DNA of 11,090 bases from DSAR01 sp034437315 (GCA_034437315.1 DAOTUC010000304.1:1-11090); one strand, 5' to 3'. Counted from the stretch's first letter, positions 1 to 7,168 are shown. Notes: generated by a model from the sequence alone, not told the origin. A program made the numbers and translations.

Positions 1-2309
1 AGCGCGTCGATGAACCCCTCGCGCGTCAAGTCGGGCCCCGCGCGTTGCAGGCCCTCCACCACCAACTGGGCCGCTGCGTACCCGATACGGCTGTGTGCGC
101 CCGGCGTCTCGTCGGCGCACGCGGCGCGGCGAGCCAACAGCTTGCGGTAGAGACGCTCCCCGCGATGATGACGCGGGCCTGCCGGATAACTGGCGGCCAA
201 TAGGCCATGCGTCGCCTCGACGCCGGCCAATTGGAACAGATCCGGCCCGGAGACGACGTAACTGGTCAACCAGGTCGGGTGGAAATCGGCCGCGTGGGCG
301 GCGCGCAACAGGTCGGCCGCCGGCTTGACGTAGGTGTAGAGCAGGACCAGGTCCGGATCGTGGGCCGCCAGATCCGCCGCCCAGGCCTGGGGCCGGCTCT
401 CGCCGGCTGTGTGCGTCACCGTCAACACCGGTTCCACCCCAGCCCGCGCCAACTCGTCGGTGAACGCCGTCGCGCCCTCCTCGCCAAAGCGATCGTCTAC
501 GGCGAACACGGCGACGCGCCGAGGCCGGAGCTCATCCAGCGCGTATTGGGCCAGGATGCGTCCCTCCACCTGGTAGGAGGGCTGAAGCGCGAAATAGGTG
601 CGCTTGAGCGGGGTCGACCAGGCAGAGATGCCGCTGTGGGGCGAGATGACGGGTATCTCTTTCTCGAGCAGATAGTCCATCACCGCCAGGTTGGTGGGCG
701 TGCCCAGCGGGCTGACGATGGCGAACACCTCATCCTGTGTGACCAGTTTGATGGTCGCCAGTCTGGTGCGGGTGGGATCGAAGGCGTCGTCCTCGACGAT
801 GAGCGCGATCTCGCGCCCGTGGACGCCGCCCCAGCGATTGACGTGCTCGTAATAGGCGACGTACCCGCGCAACGCCGCCAGGCCAATCGTCGCGTTAGGC
901 CCCGAAAGGTCGCAGAACGCGCCTAGCTTGATGACGTCCGCGCTCACGCCCGGCGCGCTCGCCCGCAGCGTCGGCCTCTCCAGTTCGAAAGCGGGGACGA
1001 CGAGGCGGGGCGTGATGCCCAAGCGTTCCGCCTCCTCGCGGATCCACGCTCGGAAATCGGGATGAGCGACGGCGATCAACGCCTCCAGGCGATCCTTGAC
1101 GCAGCGCCCTTTCAATTCCGCCACGCCATGTTCGGTGACGACAGTGTCCACGTCCTGGCTCGGCACGGTGATCTCGGCCCCTTCGTTCAACATCGGCACA
1201 ATGGTGGAGACGGTTCCCCGCCGGGCGGTGGAGCGCAGCGCGATGATGCCGCGCCCACCGGGCGCCATCCGCGCGCCCCGGTGCGTGTCCAGCTGACCGC
1301 CGGTGCCGCTGAAATGACGCGGCCCGATGCTCTGCGAGCAGACCTGACCGTAGACGTCTACCTGAAGCGCGGTGTTCACGCTCACCATATGATGGTTCTT
1401 GGCGATGACGTAGGGATCGTTGGTCACTTTGCCCTGCTGGAACTCCACGGCCAGGTTATTGTCGATAAAATCGTAGAGCTTCTGGGAACCCAGGGCGAAA
1501 GCGCCCACCATCTTGCCCCGCCAAAGCGTCTTGCGTTTGCCTGTGATCACGCCGGCTTCGTAGAGATCGACCATGCCGTCGGTAAACATCTCGGTGTGAA
1601 TGCCCAGGTCGCGTCGCTCCATCAGGAACGGGGTGATGGCGTTGGGGATGCCGCCGATGCCCAGTTGGAGCGTGGCCCCGTCTTCAATCAGCTCGGCGAT
1701 GTACCCGCCGATGGCCCGCTGCCAATCGCTCGGTTCCGCGGCCGGCAACTCGAACAGCGGGACGTGATTTTCGACCACGTAGTCCACGTCCGAGATGTGG
1801 ATCTGGGTATCGCCCAGCGTCCGCGGTAAGCGCTCGTTGATCTCCAGCACGACCAGATCCGCCGCCTCGATCAAGACCTTCTCGATGACCAGGCTGGTCG
1901 AAAGGGACATATACCCGCGCCGATCCGGCGGCGTGGCGGTTCCCCAGAAGACGTCCAGTCGATGCCCGGCCGCCGCCAACTTGTCGTAGGCGGCGGCGTG
2001 GAGGTTGTTGGGGATGTAGGAGGTGCGACCCTGGGGGTGTATCTCGCGGTCGGGCGCGCCGTAGAACCAGTTCTCCACGAAGAAGTGGCCCGCCATCTCT
2101 GGCTTGAGGACGAAGTCGTAGAGGCGCAGGGGCAAGCAGACCCACACCGTCACCCCTTCCAGGCGATCCTTGTGATTGCCCAGTTCGCTCAATAACCCGC
2201 TCGGTTCGGAGGCCGCCATCGCCGCGCCGATGATGTGACGGGATTGCACCAGGGAAACGGCTTCGGGTATCGCAATCAGTTTTTGTCGATAGAGTTCCCG
2301 AGGGTTCAT
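1..2309 (-). CDS. Acetyl-CoA hydrolase/CoA-transferase fused to a periplasmic-binding-protein domain (3' end beyond window)
   Basis: From ATG 2309-2307 the frame stays open for 769 codons and runs off the left edge. Residues 1-431 match the acetyl-CoA hydrolase / 4-hydroxybutyrate CoA-transferase family at full length. Visible are LGIGGIPNA (216-224), GIHTEMF (236-242; E240 is the likely CoA-accepting glutamate), SGTGGQLD (334-341) with RGA following, and VVTEHGVAELKG (390-401) leading into the family's C-terminal ALIAVAHPDFR (410-420). Without a stop, a linker of about 27 residues leads into a type I receptor domain of the Leu/Ile/Val-binding kind (Peripla_BP_6): IKLGAFCDLSGPN (460-472), GGVHGREIALIVEDD (494-508), then alternating beta-alpha units. 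No signal peptide or hydrophobic segment lies at the start or junction, so both halves should be cytoplasmic. The gene starts 3 nt after the dehydrogenase stop, so the two are probably co-transcribed. A separate receptor gene starting at GTG 947 is possible but lacks an export signal and a close ribosome site. The domain calls are firm; the role of the fusion is inference. Confidence 0.88.
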   Translation of the reverse strand, partial: MNPRELYRQKLIAIPEAVSLVQSRHIIGAAMAASEPSGLLSELGNHKDRLEGVTVWVCLPLRLYDFVLKPEMAGHFFVENWFYGAPDREIHPQGRTSYIPNNLHAAAYDKLAAAGHRLDVFWGTATPPDRRGYMSLSTSLVIEKVLIEAADLVVLEINERLPRTLGDTQIHISDVDYVVENHVPLFELPAAEPSDWQRAIGGYIAELIEDGATLQLGIGGIPNAITPFLMERRDLGIHTEMFTDGMVDLYEAGVITGKRKTLWRGKMVGAFALGSQKLYDFIDNNLAVEFQQGKVTNDPYVIAKNHHMVSVNTALQVDVYGQVCSQSIGPRHFSGTGGQLDTHRGARMAPGGRGIIALRSTARRGTVSTIVPMLNEGAEITVPSQDVDTVVTEHGVAELKGRCVKDRLEALIAVAHPDFRAWIREEAERLGITPRLVVPAFELERPTLRASAPGVSADVIKLGAFCDLSGPNATIGLAALRGYVAYYEHVNRWGGVHGREIALIVEDDAFDPTRTRLATIKLVTQDEVFAIVSPLGTPTNLAVMDYLLEKEIPVISPHSGISAWSTPLKRTYFALQPSYQVEGRILAQYALDELRPRRVAVFAVDDRFGEEGATAFTDELARAGVEPVLTVTHTAGESRPQAWAADLAAHDPDLVLLYTYVKPAADLLRAAHAADFHPTWLTSYVVSGPDLFQLAGVEATHGLLAASYPAGPRHHRGERLYRKLLARRAACADETPGAHSRIGYAAAQLVVEGLQRAGPDLTREGFIDA

Positions 2310-2312
2310 GTA

Positions 2313-3077
2313 TCACGTCCCGACGACGATACCGCCGTCCACCCGCAGAACTGCGCCCGATATAAATGAGGCCTCATCGGAAGCGAGGAAGAGATAGGCG
2401 TTGGCGATGTCGCGGGGTTCGCCCAAACGGCCCAGGGGCGTATGGGCAGCCATGTTTTCGAGAATCTTCTCCGGCATCTGGCGCACCATCTCGGTCAACG
2501 TGAAGCCGGGCGCGACGACGTTGACGCGGATGTTATAACGGCCCAACTCCCGCGCCCACACCTTGCTCATGCCGATCACGCCCGCCTTGGTCGCCACGTA
2601 GTTCGTCTGGCCGAAGTTGCCGTCCAGCCCGACGATTGAACTGGCGTTGAGGATCGCGCCGCCGCCGCCCCGGATCATGTGAGGCGCGACAGCCTGGGTG
2701 CAATTGAACACCCCCTTGAGGTTGACCGCAACGACCAGGTCGAAATCCGCCTCCGGCATCTGCTTGACCACCTGATCGTCCTTGAACTTCAGCAGTTGGT
2801 TGTCCCGCAGGACGCCGGCGTTGTTGATCAAGACGTCTATTTGGCCGTAGCGCTCGACCACGTCGTCCATCCATTCCTGGGCGGCCTGCCGGTCGGTGAC
2901 GTCCACCCGGTAGAAGGCCGCGTCCGGCCCCAATTCATCCGCCGTCTGTTGGCCGCTCTCTTCATCGACGTCGCAGATGACGACGCGCGCGCCTTCCTCG
3001 GCAAAGCGCAGGGCGGTGGCCCGTCCGATGCCGGCGGCCCCTCCGGTGATGAGTGTGACTCGATCTTTCAATCGCAT
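2313..3077 (-). CDS. Short-chain dehydrogenase/reductase, FabG/PhaB-like
   Basis: A 254-residue classical SDR with a Rossmann fold, expected in the cytoplasm. It should interconvert a ketoacyl and a hydroxyacyl substrate (CoA or ACP thioester) or a related alcohol/ketone. Visible motifs are TGGAAGIG (11-18, cofactor loop), NNAG (85-88), and the tetrad N119, S147, Y160, K164. Asp36 at the end of the second strand is usual in NAD(H)-preferring members, unlike typical NADPH-dependent FabG. The frame is open 14 codons further upstream, but ATG 3077 is preferred because AAAGGGG sits just before it and the protein then starts MRLKDRVTLITGG, as family members do. Length is normal. It begins 13 nt after the 71-residue ORF and ends 3 nt before the CoA-transferase fusion, which favours a role in hydroxyacyl-CoA chemistry (for example 3-hydroxybutyryl/acetoacetyl-CoA). 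The exact substrate cannot be read from the sequence. Confidence 0.92.
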   Translation of the reverse strand: MRLKDRVTLITGGAAGIGRATALRFAEEGARVVICDVDEESGQQTADELGPDAAFYRVDVTDRQAAQEWMDDVVERYGQIDVLINNAGVLRDNQLLKFKDDQVVKQMPEADFDLVVAVNLKGVFNCTQAVAPHMIRGGGGAILNASSIVGLDGNFGQTNYVATKAGVIGMSKVWARELGRYNIRVNVVAPGFTLTEMVRQMPEKILENMAAHTPLGRLGEPRDIANAYLFLASDEASFISGAVLRVDGGIVVGT

Positions 3078-3090
3078 ACTTTTTCCCCTT

Positions 3091-3306
3091 TCATTGTTCA
3101 TCCTCTGTGGGTGTTTCATCTTGATAGGCGATGTCCACGTAACGGGCGACGAAGGTCAGCGCATCCTCCACCCGCGTGAAGTGGGATTCGTCGCTGCTTT
3201 GCACGTGGCGGATCACACCACGCCACGGGCCGGCGTCGGATTTTGGCCCCGACGTCTGTTCCTGTGTAAAACGAAGAATAAATGAGGCGATTGTCGTTTC
3301 AGACAT
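3091..3306 (-). CDS. Small hypothetical protein (71 aa), first gene of the dehydrogenase/CoA-transferase cluster
   Basis: A 71-residue acidic, soluble protein with no signal peptide or membrane segment. Its core reads GPWRGVIRHVQSSD (26-39), then HFTRVEDALTFVARYVDI (42-59); the tail is rich in Glu, Asp and Thr. I have a memory-based impression that similar small proteins with a WRGVIRHVQ-type core recur in Chloroflexota, but I cannot name a family. It looks real: it follows a convincing extended -10 promoter, its stop lies 13 nt before the dehydrogenase start, and the ribosome site of that gene overlaps its end. The ribosome site of this ORF itself is weak (TTAGG about 7 nt before ATG). It could be a small regulator or adaptor for the pathway, but nothing in the sequence fixes a function. 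Confidence 0.65.
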   Translation of the reverse strand: MSETTIASFILRFTQEQTSGPKSDAGPWRGVIRHVQSSDESHFTRVEDALTFVARYVDIAYQDETPTEDEQ

Positions 3307-3344
3307 AATATGGCCTAACCAAGAGGAATTGCGGAGTGTCTCTG

Positions 3345-3365
3345 AAAAGCTATCGGTGAGCTTTT
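3345..3365. repeat. Perfect inverted repeat at the predicted transcription start
   Basis: AAAAGCT-N7-AGCTTTT, perfect 7-bp arms with 7 nt between. It covers the predicted start point of the minus-strand cluster, which is where a repressor operator would be expected. It could also be a 5'-end hairpin if transcription begins further upstream. Confidence 0.5.
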
Positions 3366-3369
3366 ATCG

Positions 3370-3378
3370 ATTATAGCA
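3370..3378 (-). promoter_or_regulatory. Extended -10 promoter of the small-protein/SDR/CoA-transferase cluster
   Basis: On the minus strand TGC-TATAAT is a perfect -10 hexamer with the TGn extension. It lies about 65 nt before the small ORF at 3306. No good -35 sits at 17 nt, which is common for extended -10 promoters. Two dyads flank it (3345-3365 and 3384-3403). Transcription would start near 3363. Confidence 0.55.
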
Positions 3379-3383
3379 GAAGG

Positions 3384-3403
3384 TTGTTACACAGGAGTTA
3401 CAA
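3384..3403. repeat. Imperfect dyad / direct repeat in the -35 region
   Basis: TTGTTAC-N6-GTTACAA has 7-bp arms with one mismatched position. The same stretch can be read as two direct GTTAC copies 13 nt apart, start to start. It lies just upstream of the extended -10 element on the minus strand, where an activator or repressor could bind. No binding protein is identified. Confidence 0.35.
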
Positions 3404-3493
3404 AAGGGGGGAATCTGCATCCGGTAGGGGGAACGCCGCCAGGATGGCGACGCTCCATTTTGGCGCATCTCAGCCCATTCCAGCTTGCCAGGC

Positions 3494-6400
3494 CTAGCGG
3501 GCGATCGATTCGTAGACGTGGACGGTGGATGGCGAGGGCGCGACGTCCAGCGCCTCGCGCAGGCGTTTCTGGCAGCGCTCGTAGGTTCGCAGCGCCTGCA
3601 CCCGATTGCCCTGCTGGGCGTAGGCGACCATCAGCGAGCGATAGGCCTGTTCCCAGCAATCGTCGCGGAGCAGGATCGACCGGCAGACCTGGATGCTCTC
3701 TTCCCACGCTTCCCGTTCCACCAGGACGCGGGCCATGCGATCGGCGGCGCGCAGGTAGAGGGCCAGCAAGCGCTCTCTCTCCTCGCTGCACCAATCCTCG
3801 TAAAGGCGCTCCTGCAAATACTCGCCCTGGTAGAGATCCAGCGCCTGCCGGTAGCACGCCATACCGGCCTGCGGGTCGCTTTCAAAAACCCGATTCCCCT
3901 CTCCGACCAGGCGCTCGAAGCGTTCGGCGTCCAACCAGAGATCGGCTTCCGGCCGTAGACCATAAAGGCTACCGTCACGGAGCACGTAGGCCGAGGGAGC
4001 GCCGCGCTTGCGCCGCGGTTCTAACACCCGGTAGAGCGTGCTCAGAGCGACTTTGAAATCTCTGGGCCCGGTTTCTGGGTCCAACTCGGGCCACAACAGA
4101 TCCACGATCTGCTCCCGATCGAGCAAACGCCCCCGGTAGGTGAGCAGGAGGTGAAACAACTGCCGGGTTTTCTCTCGTTCCCATTCGTCGGATGCGATCT
4201 CCTGCGCCCCCCGCCAGACGCGAAAGGCGCCCAGCGTCTGGACCCGCAACCGGTAACCGGGGTGAATTTCCAAACGGGTCAGCCCCATTTGCGACAGGAG
4301 CCGTTCTGCATAGACCCGTTGTCGCCCGGCGTCCCGGGCGACGAGGAGCAGTGGTATCCCGTTGCGGGGATCGGGCGGGCCGAGCAGCGTTTGGCGCTGG
4401 AAGAGATAATCGTGTCCGTGCTCGCGAACGAGCGCCAGCAGTTCTTCCACGCCGCGCTCCAGCCGCGCTGTATCCTCCAGGCGCTGCCAGATGAGGCACT
4501 GCCAGAGCCGGGTCACCGCCTCGCCAAAGGCGTCGCCGCACTCCCGGAAGGCGGCCCGCGCCTGGGCGATCCAGACAGCGGCGTCAGCATATTGGCGGGC
4601 GATGACGTATCCCGCTCCCATCGAGACGCGGATGAGCGCGGCGATCCACTCGTCCCCGGCCCGCTCGGCGATCTCGATCCCCTGCTCCGCGGCCCGTTTG
4701 GCGGCCTCAATCTCCCCCTCGAATCCATAGGCCCGGCACAGTCCCCAGAAGGCTTCCACCTTGAGTCGCGGGACCGCCAGGGTATCGCTCAGGCGGATGG
4801 CTTCCTGGTAGCAGCGACACGCTTCTTCGTATCCGCGCCGGGGCGTCCATTTCTCCGCGAAGGGATCGGGGCCGGGCCGCAGCAACCAGGCGTGCCCTTG
4901 GCGCATATAACCGACGGCGGTGACGAAGGGTGATTGGAGAACCTGCCCCCGTTCGGCGCCCTCCACCGCGCAGCGATACGCCTCCTCCCCCGCTCCCTGG
5001 AAAGCCAGGATCAGGGACAACAGAAGCAGCGTCTCGCGGTGAGCGCGGGGGCGCAGGACCGGTTCCTGTCGCTCAATCTCCGCCCGTTCTTGCAACAGGC
5101 GACGGGCCTTATCCAGTTGCCCGGTTCGCAGGAGGACGCGCGTCGCCAACTCGGCCTCCCCGGGCCCCTCCTCCCGCAGTTCCCGGGCCTGGGCGCGGAA
5201 CTGTTTCGCTTTCTCCGTCCGGCCCAGGTTGAGCTGATTCTCGGCCAACAATTCCAGGAGGCGAGCGCGCGTCGCCCGATCTTCCTGACCGTCAGCCAGC
5301 CGCAGGGCCTCTTGCAACAGATGTTCCGCCTGGCTCGGATTGACCGTGTCCAGGTAGACGCGCGCCCGCCCACGCAGCGCTTGCCCGACCCCCTGCGCGT
5401 CCCCGCTCGTGCGACATCGCTCCTCCGCCTGCTGGTACCAGTCCATAGCCTCGTCGAAACGGCTGTGAAGGCGGGCGATATCTCCCAGGCAGATCATCAG
5501 AGAAGGATGATTCTCCAGGACGTCGGGCGGAAGGGCGGCGATCCACGCGGCTAACGTATCCAGATGGCCCGCTTGCACCATCCCCCGCCCCAGTTGGTCG
5601 AGGAGAGCGGCGGCCTCCTCGAAGGCCTCGGCTGTCAGCAGGTGATAAATGGCCTCCTTCAGTTCTCCCTGCTGTTGGCAACAGGCCGCCGCCTTCCGGT
5701 GAGCGGCCCGCGTCTCGCGCGCATTCAAGCGGCGACGGAGAAAGTCGCGGAAGAGGTAGTGGTAACGCTGGTGTCCGTCGCCCAACTCCACGACGAACAG
5801 GCCGCTTTCCAACAGGTAATGGAGGATTTGGGCGCTGTCGTTCGCGTTGCGCAAACAGTCACAGATCGAAGCGGTCATTTCGCGCAGGACAGCCGTGGTG
5901 AGGAGGAAATCCCGGACGTCGGGCGGCTGTTGATCCAGAACCTCTTGCGCCAGGTAGGCGATGAGATCCTGATCGGGATCCGAAAGCCGCTCCAGCGCGT
6001 CGGGCAGGGCCGAGACCGCGCCGCCCCGCAGGCTTTGCCAGATCAGTTGAAGCGCGATGGCCCAACCCTCCGTCTCGGTCGCGAGTCTATTCACCTCTTC
6101 GGTGGTCAGGAAGATGCGGTACTGGTCGCGGAAGAGCAGGGCGATTTCCTCAAGGGTGAAGGCCAGCTCCTCCTGCCCGACCGCCAAAATCTCCCCTTTG
6201 ACCCGCCAGGTGATCAACGTGGGAAGTTTCAGGGGATAGCGTGTGGAGAGGATGACGTGCAATTCCGGCGGCGCGCACCCAATGAGCCAATCGAGGATGC
6301 GGAGCGTTTCGCTTGCCTCGCTCAAGAGGTGCACGTCATCCAAGACGATAAACAAGGGGGCTGCGGCGCATTCGAGCAGTTCGTTGACCAACGTCCCCAC

Positions 6401-6751
6401 GGCCGCTTTCCACGGCAGATCGCCCGTTCTGCCGTCCCATTCCTCCAACACCGCCAGAGGCGCTTCGGATAGATTCGGCAGGGCGATGCGAAGGCTGTGC
6501 AAAAGGTGAAGCAAAAAGATGAGTGGGTCGGCGTCCTCCGCGCCCAGGTGGTACCAGGCCAGGGAATGACCGCTCTCATCCAGCGCCGCCAGCGCGGTGC
6601 TCTTGCCATAGCCGGTCCCCGCCTGGACGATGGTCAGGCGGTAATTCAGCGCCTCCAACAGCCGGTGGGTCAAACGAGGGCGATGGAGCGTCTGTTTGTG
6701 GAGGCGCGGCGGCGTCAGTTTGGTTCGCACGACCAGGTCATTTTGGTGCAT
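3494..6751 (-). CDS. STAND-family transcriptional regulator: MalT-like NTPase, TPR superhelix, winged helix and BTAD domain
   Basis: A 1085-residue cytoplasmic regulator. The N-terminal NTPase has Walker A AGTGYGKST (44-52), Walker B LFIVLDDVH (133-141) and the sensor STRYP (169-173). MalT-type signatures follow: TEGWAIALQL (227-236) and YHYLFRDFLRR (330-340). Residues about 346-825 are helix-turn-helix repeats of TPR character, the usual inducer or partner sensing part. Instead of the LuxR helix-turn-helix of MalT, the C-terminus has a winged helix (about 836-925, LGAFRVWRG onward) and a BTAD domain (about 938-1085), the SARP arrangement. ATP-driven oligomerisation controlled by a ligand or protein partner is the family model. 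The start at ATG 6751 has AGGGG 6 nt upstream. It is divergent from the macrodomain/SulP/GlpX-like operon, so that operon or its own promoter is the likely target (inference). The inducer is unknown. Confidence 0.93.
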   Translation of the reverse strand: MHQNDLVVRTKLTPPRLHKQTLHRPRLTHRLLEALNYRLTIVQAGTGYGKSTALAALDESGHSLAWYHLGAEDADPLIFLLHLLHSLRIALPNLSEAPLAVLEEWDGRTGDLPWKAAVGTLVNELLECAAAPLFIVLDDVHLLSEASETLRILDWLIGCAPPELHVILSTRYPLKLPTLITWRVKGEILAVGQEELAFTLEEIALLFRDQYRIFLTTEEVNRLATETEGWAIALQLIWQSLRGGAVSALPDALERLSDPDQDLIAYLAQEVLDQQPPDVRDFLLTTAVLREMTASICDCLRNANDSAQILHYLLESGLFVVELGDGHQRYHYLFRDFLRRRLNARETRAAHRKAAACCQQQGELKEAIYHLLTAEAFEEAAALLDQLGRGMVQAGHLDTLAAWIAALPPDVLENHPSLMICLGDIARLHSRFDEAMDWYQQAEERCRTSGDAQGVGQALRGRARVYLDTVNPSQAEHLLQEALRLADGQEDRATRARLLELLAENQLNLGRTEKAKQFRAQARELREEGPGEAELATRVLLRTGQLDKARRLLQERAEIERQEPVLRPRAHRETLLLLSLILAFQGAGEEAYRCAVEGAERGQVLQSPFVTAVGYMRQGHAWLLRPGPDPFAEKWTPRRGYEEACRCYQEAIRLSDTLAVPRLKVEAFWGLCRAYGFEGEIEAAKRAAEQGIEIAERAGDEWIAALIRVSMGAGYVIARQYADAAVWIAQARAAFRECGDAFGEAVTRLWQCLIWQRLEDTARLERGVEELLALVREHGHDYLFQRQTLLGPPDPRNGIPLLLVARDAGRQRVYAERLLSQMGLTRLEIHPGYRLRVQTLGAFRVWRGAQEIASDEWEREKTRQLFHLLLTYRGRLLDREQIVDLLWPELDPETGPRDFKVALSTLYRVLEPRRKRGAPSAYVLRDGSLYGLRPEADLWLDAERFERLVGEGNRVFESDPQAGMACYRQALDLYQGEYLQERLYEDWCSEERERLLALYLRAADRMARVLVEREAWEESIQVCRSILLRDDCWEQAYRSLMVAYAQQGNRVQALRTYERCQKRLREALDVAPSPSTVHVYESIAR

Positions 6752-6759
6752 CGGTTCCC

Positions 6760-6921
6760 CTACACATGCTTCTCCAAAGCGCCGGCGAGCAGGCCGACGA
6801 ACAGAAACGCGCCGGGCGCGCTCAACGTGAGCGGTCGCTCACGCCGCCTTTCAACAGGAACGCCGCCAGCAAGACCGGCAGACCAGCCCACAACACAGAT
6901 GTTGTAGAGTGAGTACTCCAT
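6760..6921 (-). other. Possible small ORF or decayed membrane-protein remnant
   Basis: ATG 6921 opens a 53-codon frame ending at TAG 6760, inside the ribosome site of the regulator. Its C-terminal half is hydrophobic (LSAPGAFLFVGLLAGALEK). A second frame over the upstream half encodes another hydrophobic run (LWAGLPVLLAAFLLKGG) that stops near the 18-bp dyad. Two membrane-like segments in different frames look like a frameshifted relic of a membrane protein's end. PGAF followed by a hydrophobic stretch recalls the C-terminus of RnfE/NqrD-type subunits, but the match is too short to rely on. No ribosome site precedes the ATG. It may equally be chance in a GC-rich leader. Confidence 0.2.
6826..6843. 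repeat. 18-bp dyad in the regulator leader
   Basis: CGTGAGCG-GT-CGCTCACG: two perfect 8-bp arms around 2 nt. It lies about 75 bp upstream of the regulator start codon, between that start and the predicted promoter. This is a good operator candidate for autoregulation. The 2-nt loop is too tight for an ideal RNA hairpin, which favours a DNA-binding site. Confidence 0.5.
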
Positions 6922-6923
6922 TG

Positions 6924-6952
6924 AGTTTAGCATGCTTTTTAAAAGCGGGCAA
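6924..6952 (-). promoter_or_regulatory. Candidate promoter of the STAND regulator
   Basis: On the minus strand TTGCCC, 17 nt, TAAACT: four of six consensus positions in each hexamer at ideal spacing. The spacer holds the palindrome GCTTTT-T-AAAAGC (6934-6946), which could be an operator. It would give the regulator a leader of about 165 nt containing the 18-bp dyad, or a nearly leaderless transcript for the possible 53-codon ORF. Confidence 0.35.
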
Positions 6953-7021
6953 TTCCCCGTATTCCCACCAGGATAAGGGGCGGCGCTTTTTACACCGGTC
7001 GCCTTGGCAGGGCTGGCGCAA

Positions 7022-7050
7022 TTGTCGAGAAAATGGATGGATGATATAAT
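7022..7050 (+). promoter_or_regulatory. Candidate promoter of the macrodomain/SulP/GlpX-like operon
   Basis: TTGTCG, 17-nt spacer, perfect TATAAT. Transcription would start near 7057, about 110 nt before the macrodomain start codon. It is the best sigma-70-like promoter in the window and lies in an AT-richer stretch. It overlaps the start of the 41-residue ORF at 7037, so that ORF would not be fully carried on this transcript. The rest of the gap on its left (6953-7021) holds no gene or clear site that I recognise. Confidence 0.5.
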
Positions 7051-7162
7051 CGACTTGCTGGACGAGACAGACTCTTTCTTAAGTGGGAAATTCCAGTTTG
7101 TGACGCTCGCAAAGTTTGGGATGGCTCAAGTGCGCCAATCCCTCATTGACGAATGGAGATAA
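7037..7162 (+). CDS. Possible small protein (41 aa) just upstream of the macrodomain gene
   Basis: ATG 7037 to TAA 7162 encodes MDDIIDLLDETDSFLSGKFQ and continues to the end VRQSLIDEWR. The composition is balanced and protein-like, with an acidic amphipathic start, unlike a random GC-rich frame. It ends 6 nt before the macrodomain ATG, and the ribosome site of that gene overlaps its end, as in translationally coupled genes. GAG lies 7 nt before its own ATG, a weak site. The frame is open back to a TAA at 6974, so a TTG start at 7004 is also possible. Against it: a strong promoter-like motif overlaps its first codons. I do not recognise a family. Confidence 0.35.
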   Translation: MDDIIDLLDETDSFLSGKFQFVTLAKFGMAQVRQSLIDEWR

Positions 7163-7168
7163 ATTCTG

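Noticed and set aside
207..926. Long plus-strand open frame of 239 codons
   Set aside because: It is antisense to the receptor half of the fusion gene, whose minus-strand translation shows clear family motifs. The plus-strand product is Arg/Gly-rich with no recognisable domain.
900..947. Separate receptor gene starting at GTG 947
   Set aside because: There is no stop codon between the CoA-transferase and receptor parts, no signal peptide after the GTG, and the only purine-rich tract (GGAGAGG) lies about 20 nt upstream. An in-frame fusion explains the bases better, although internal initiation cannot be excluded.
1062..1829. Plus-strand open frame of 255 codons
   Set aside because: Antisense to the conserved CoA-transferase region; it is a GC-rich mirror frame.
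3435..3451. Hairpin after the STAND regulator stop (7-bp stem, 3-nt loop)
   Set aside because: One pair is a G-U wobble and no T-tract follows on the minus strand, so an intrinsic terminator is not supported.
4151..6472. Plus-strand open frames of 260, 206 and 302 codons across the regulator
   Set aside because: Mirror frames of the well-supported 1085-residue regulator, without family motifs.
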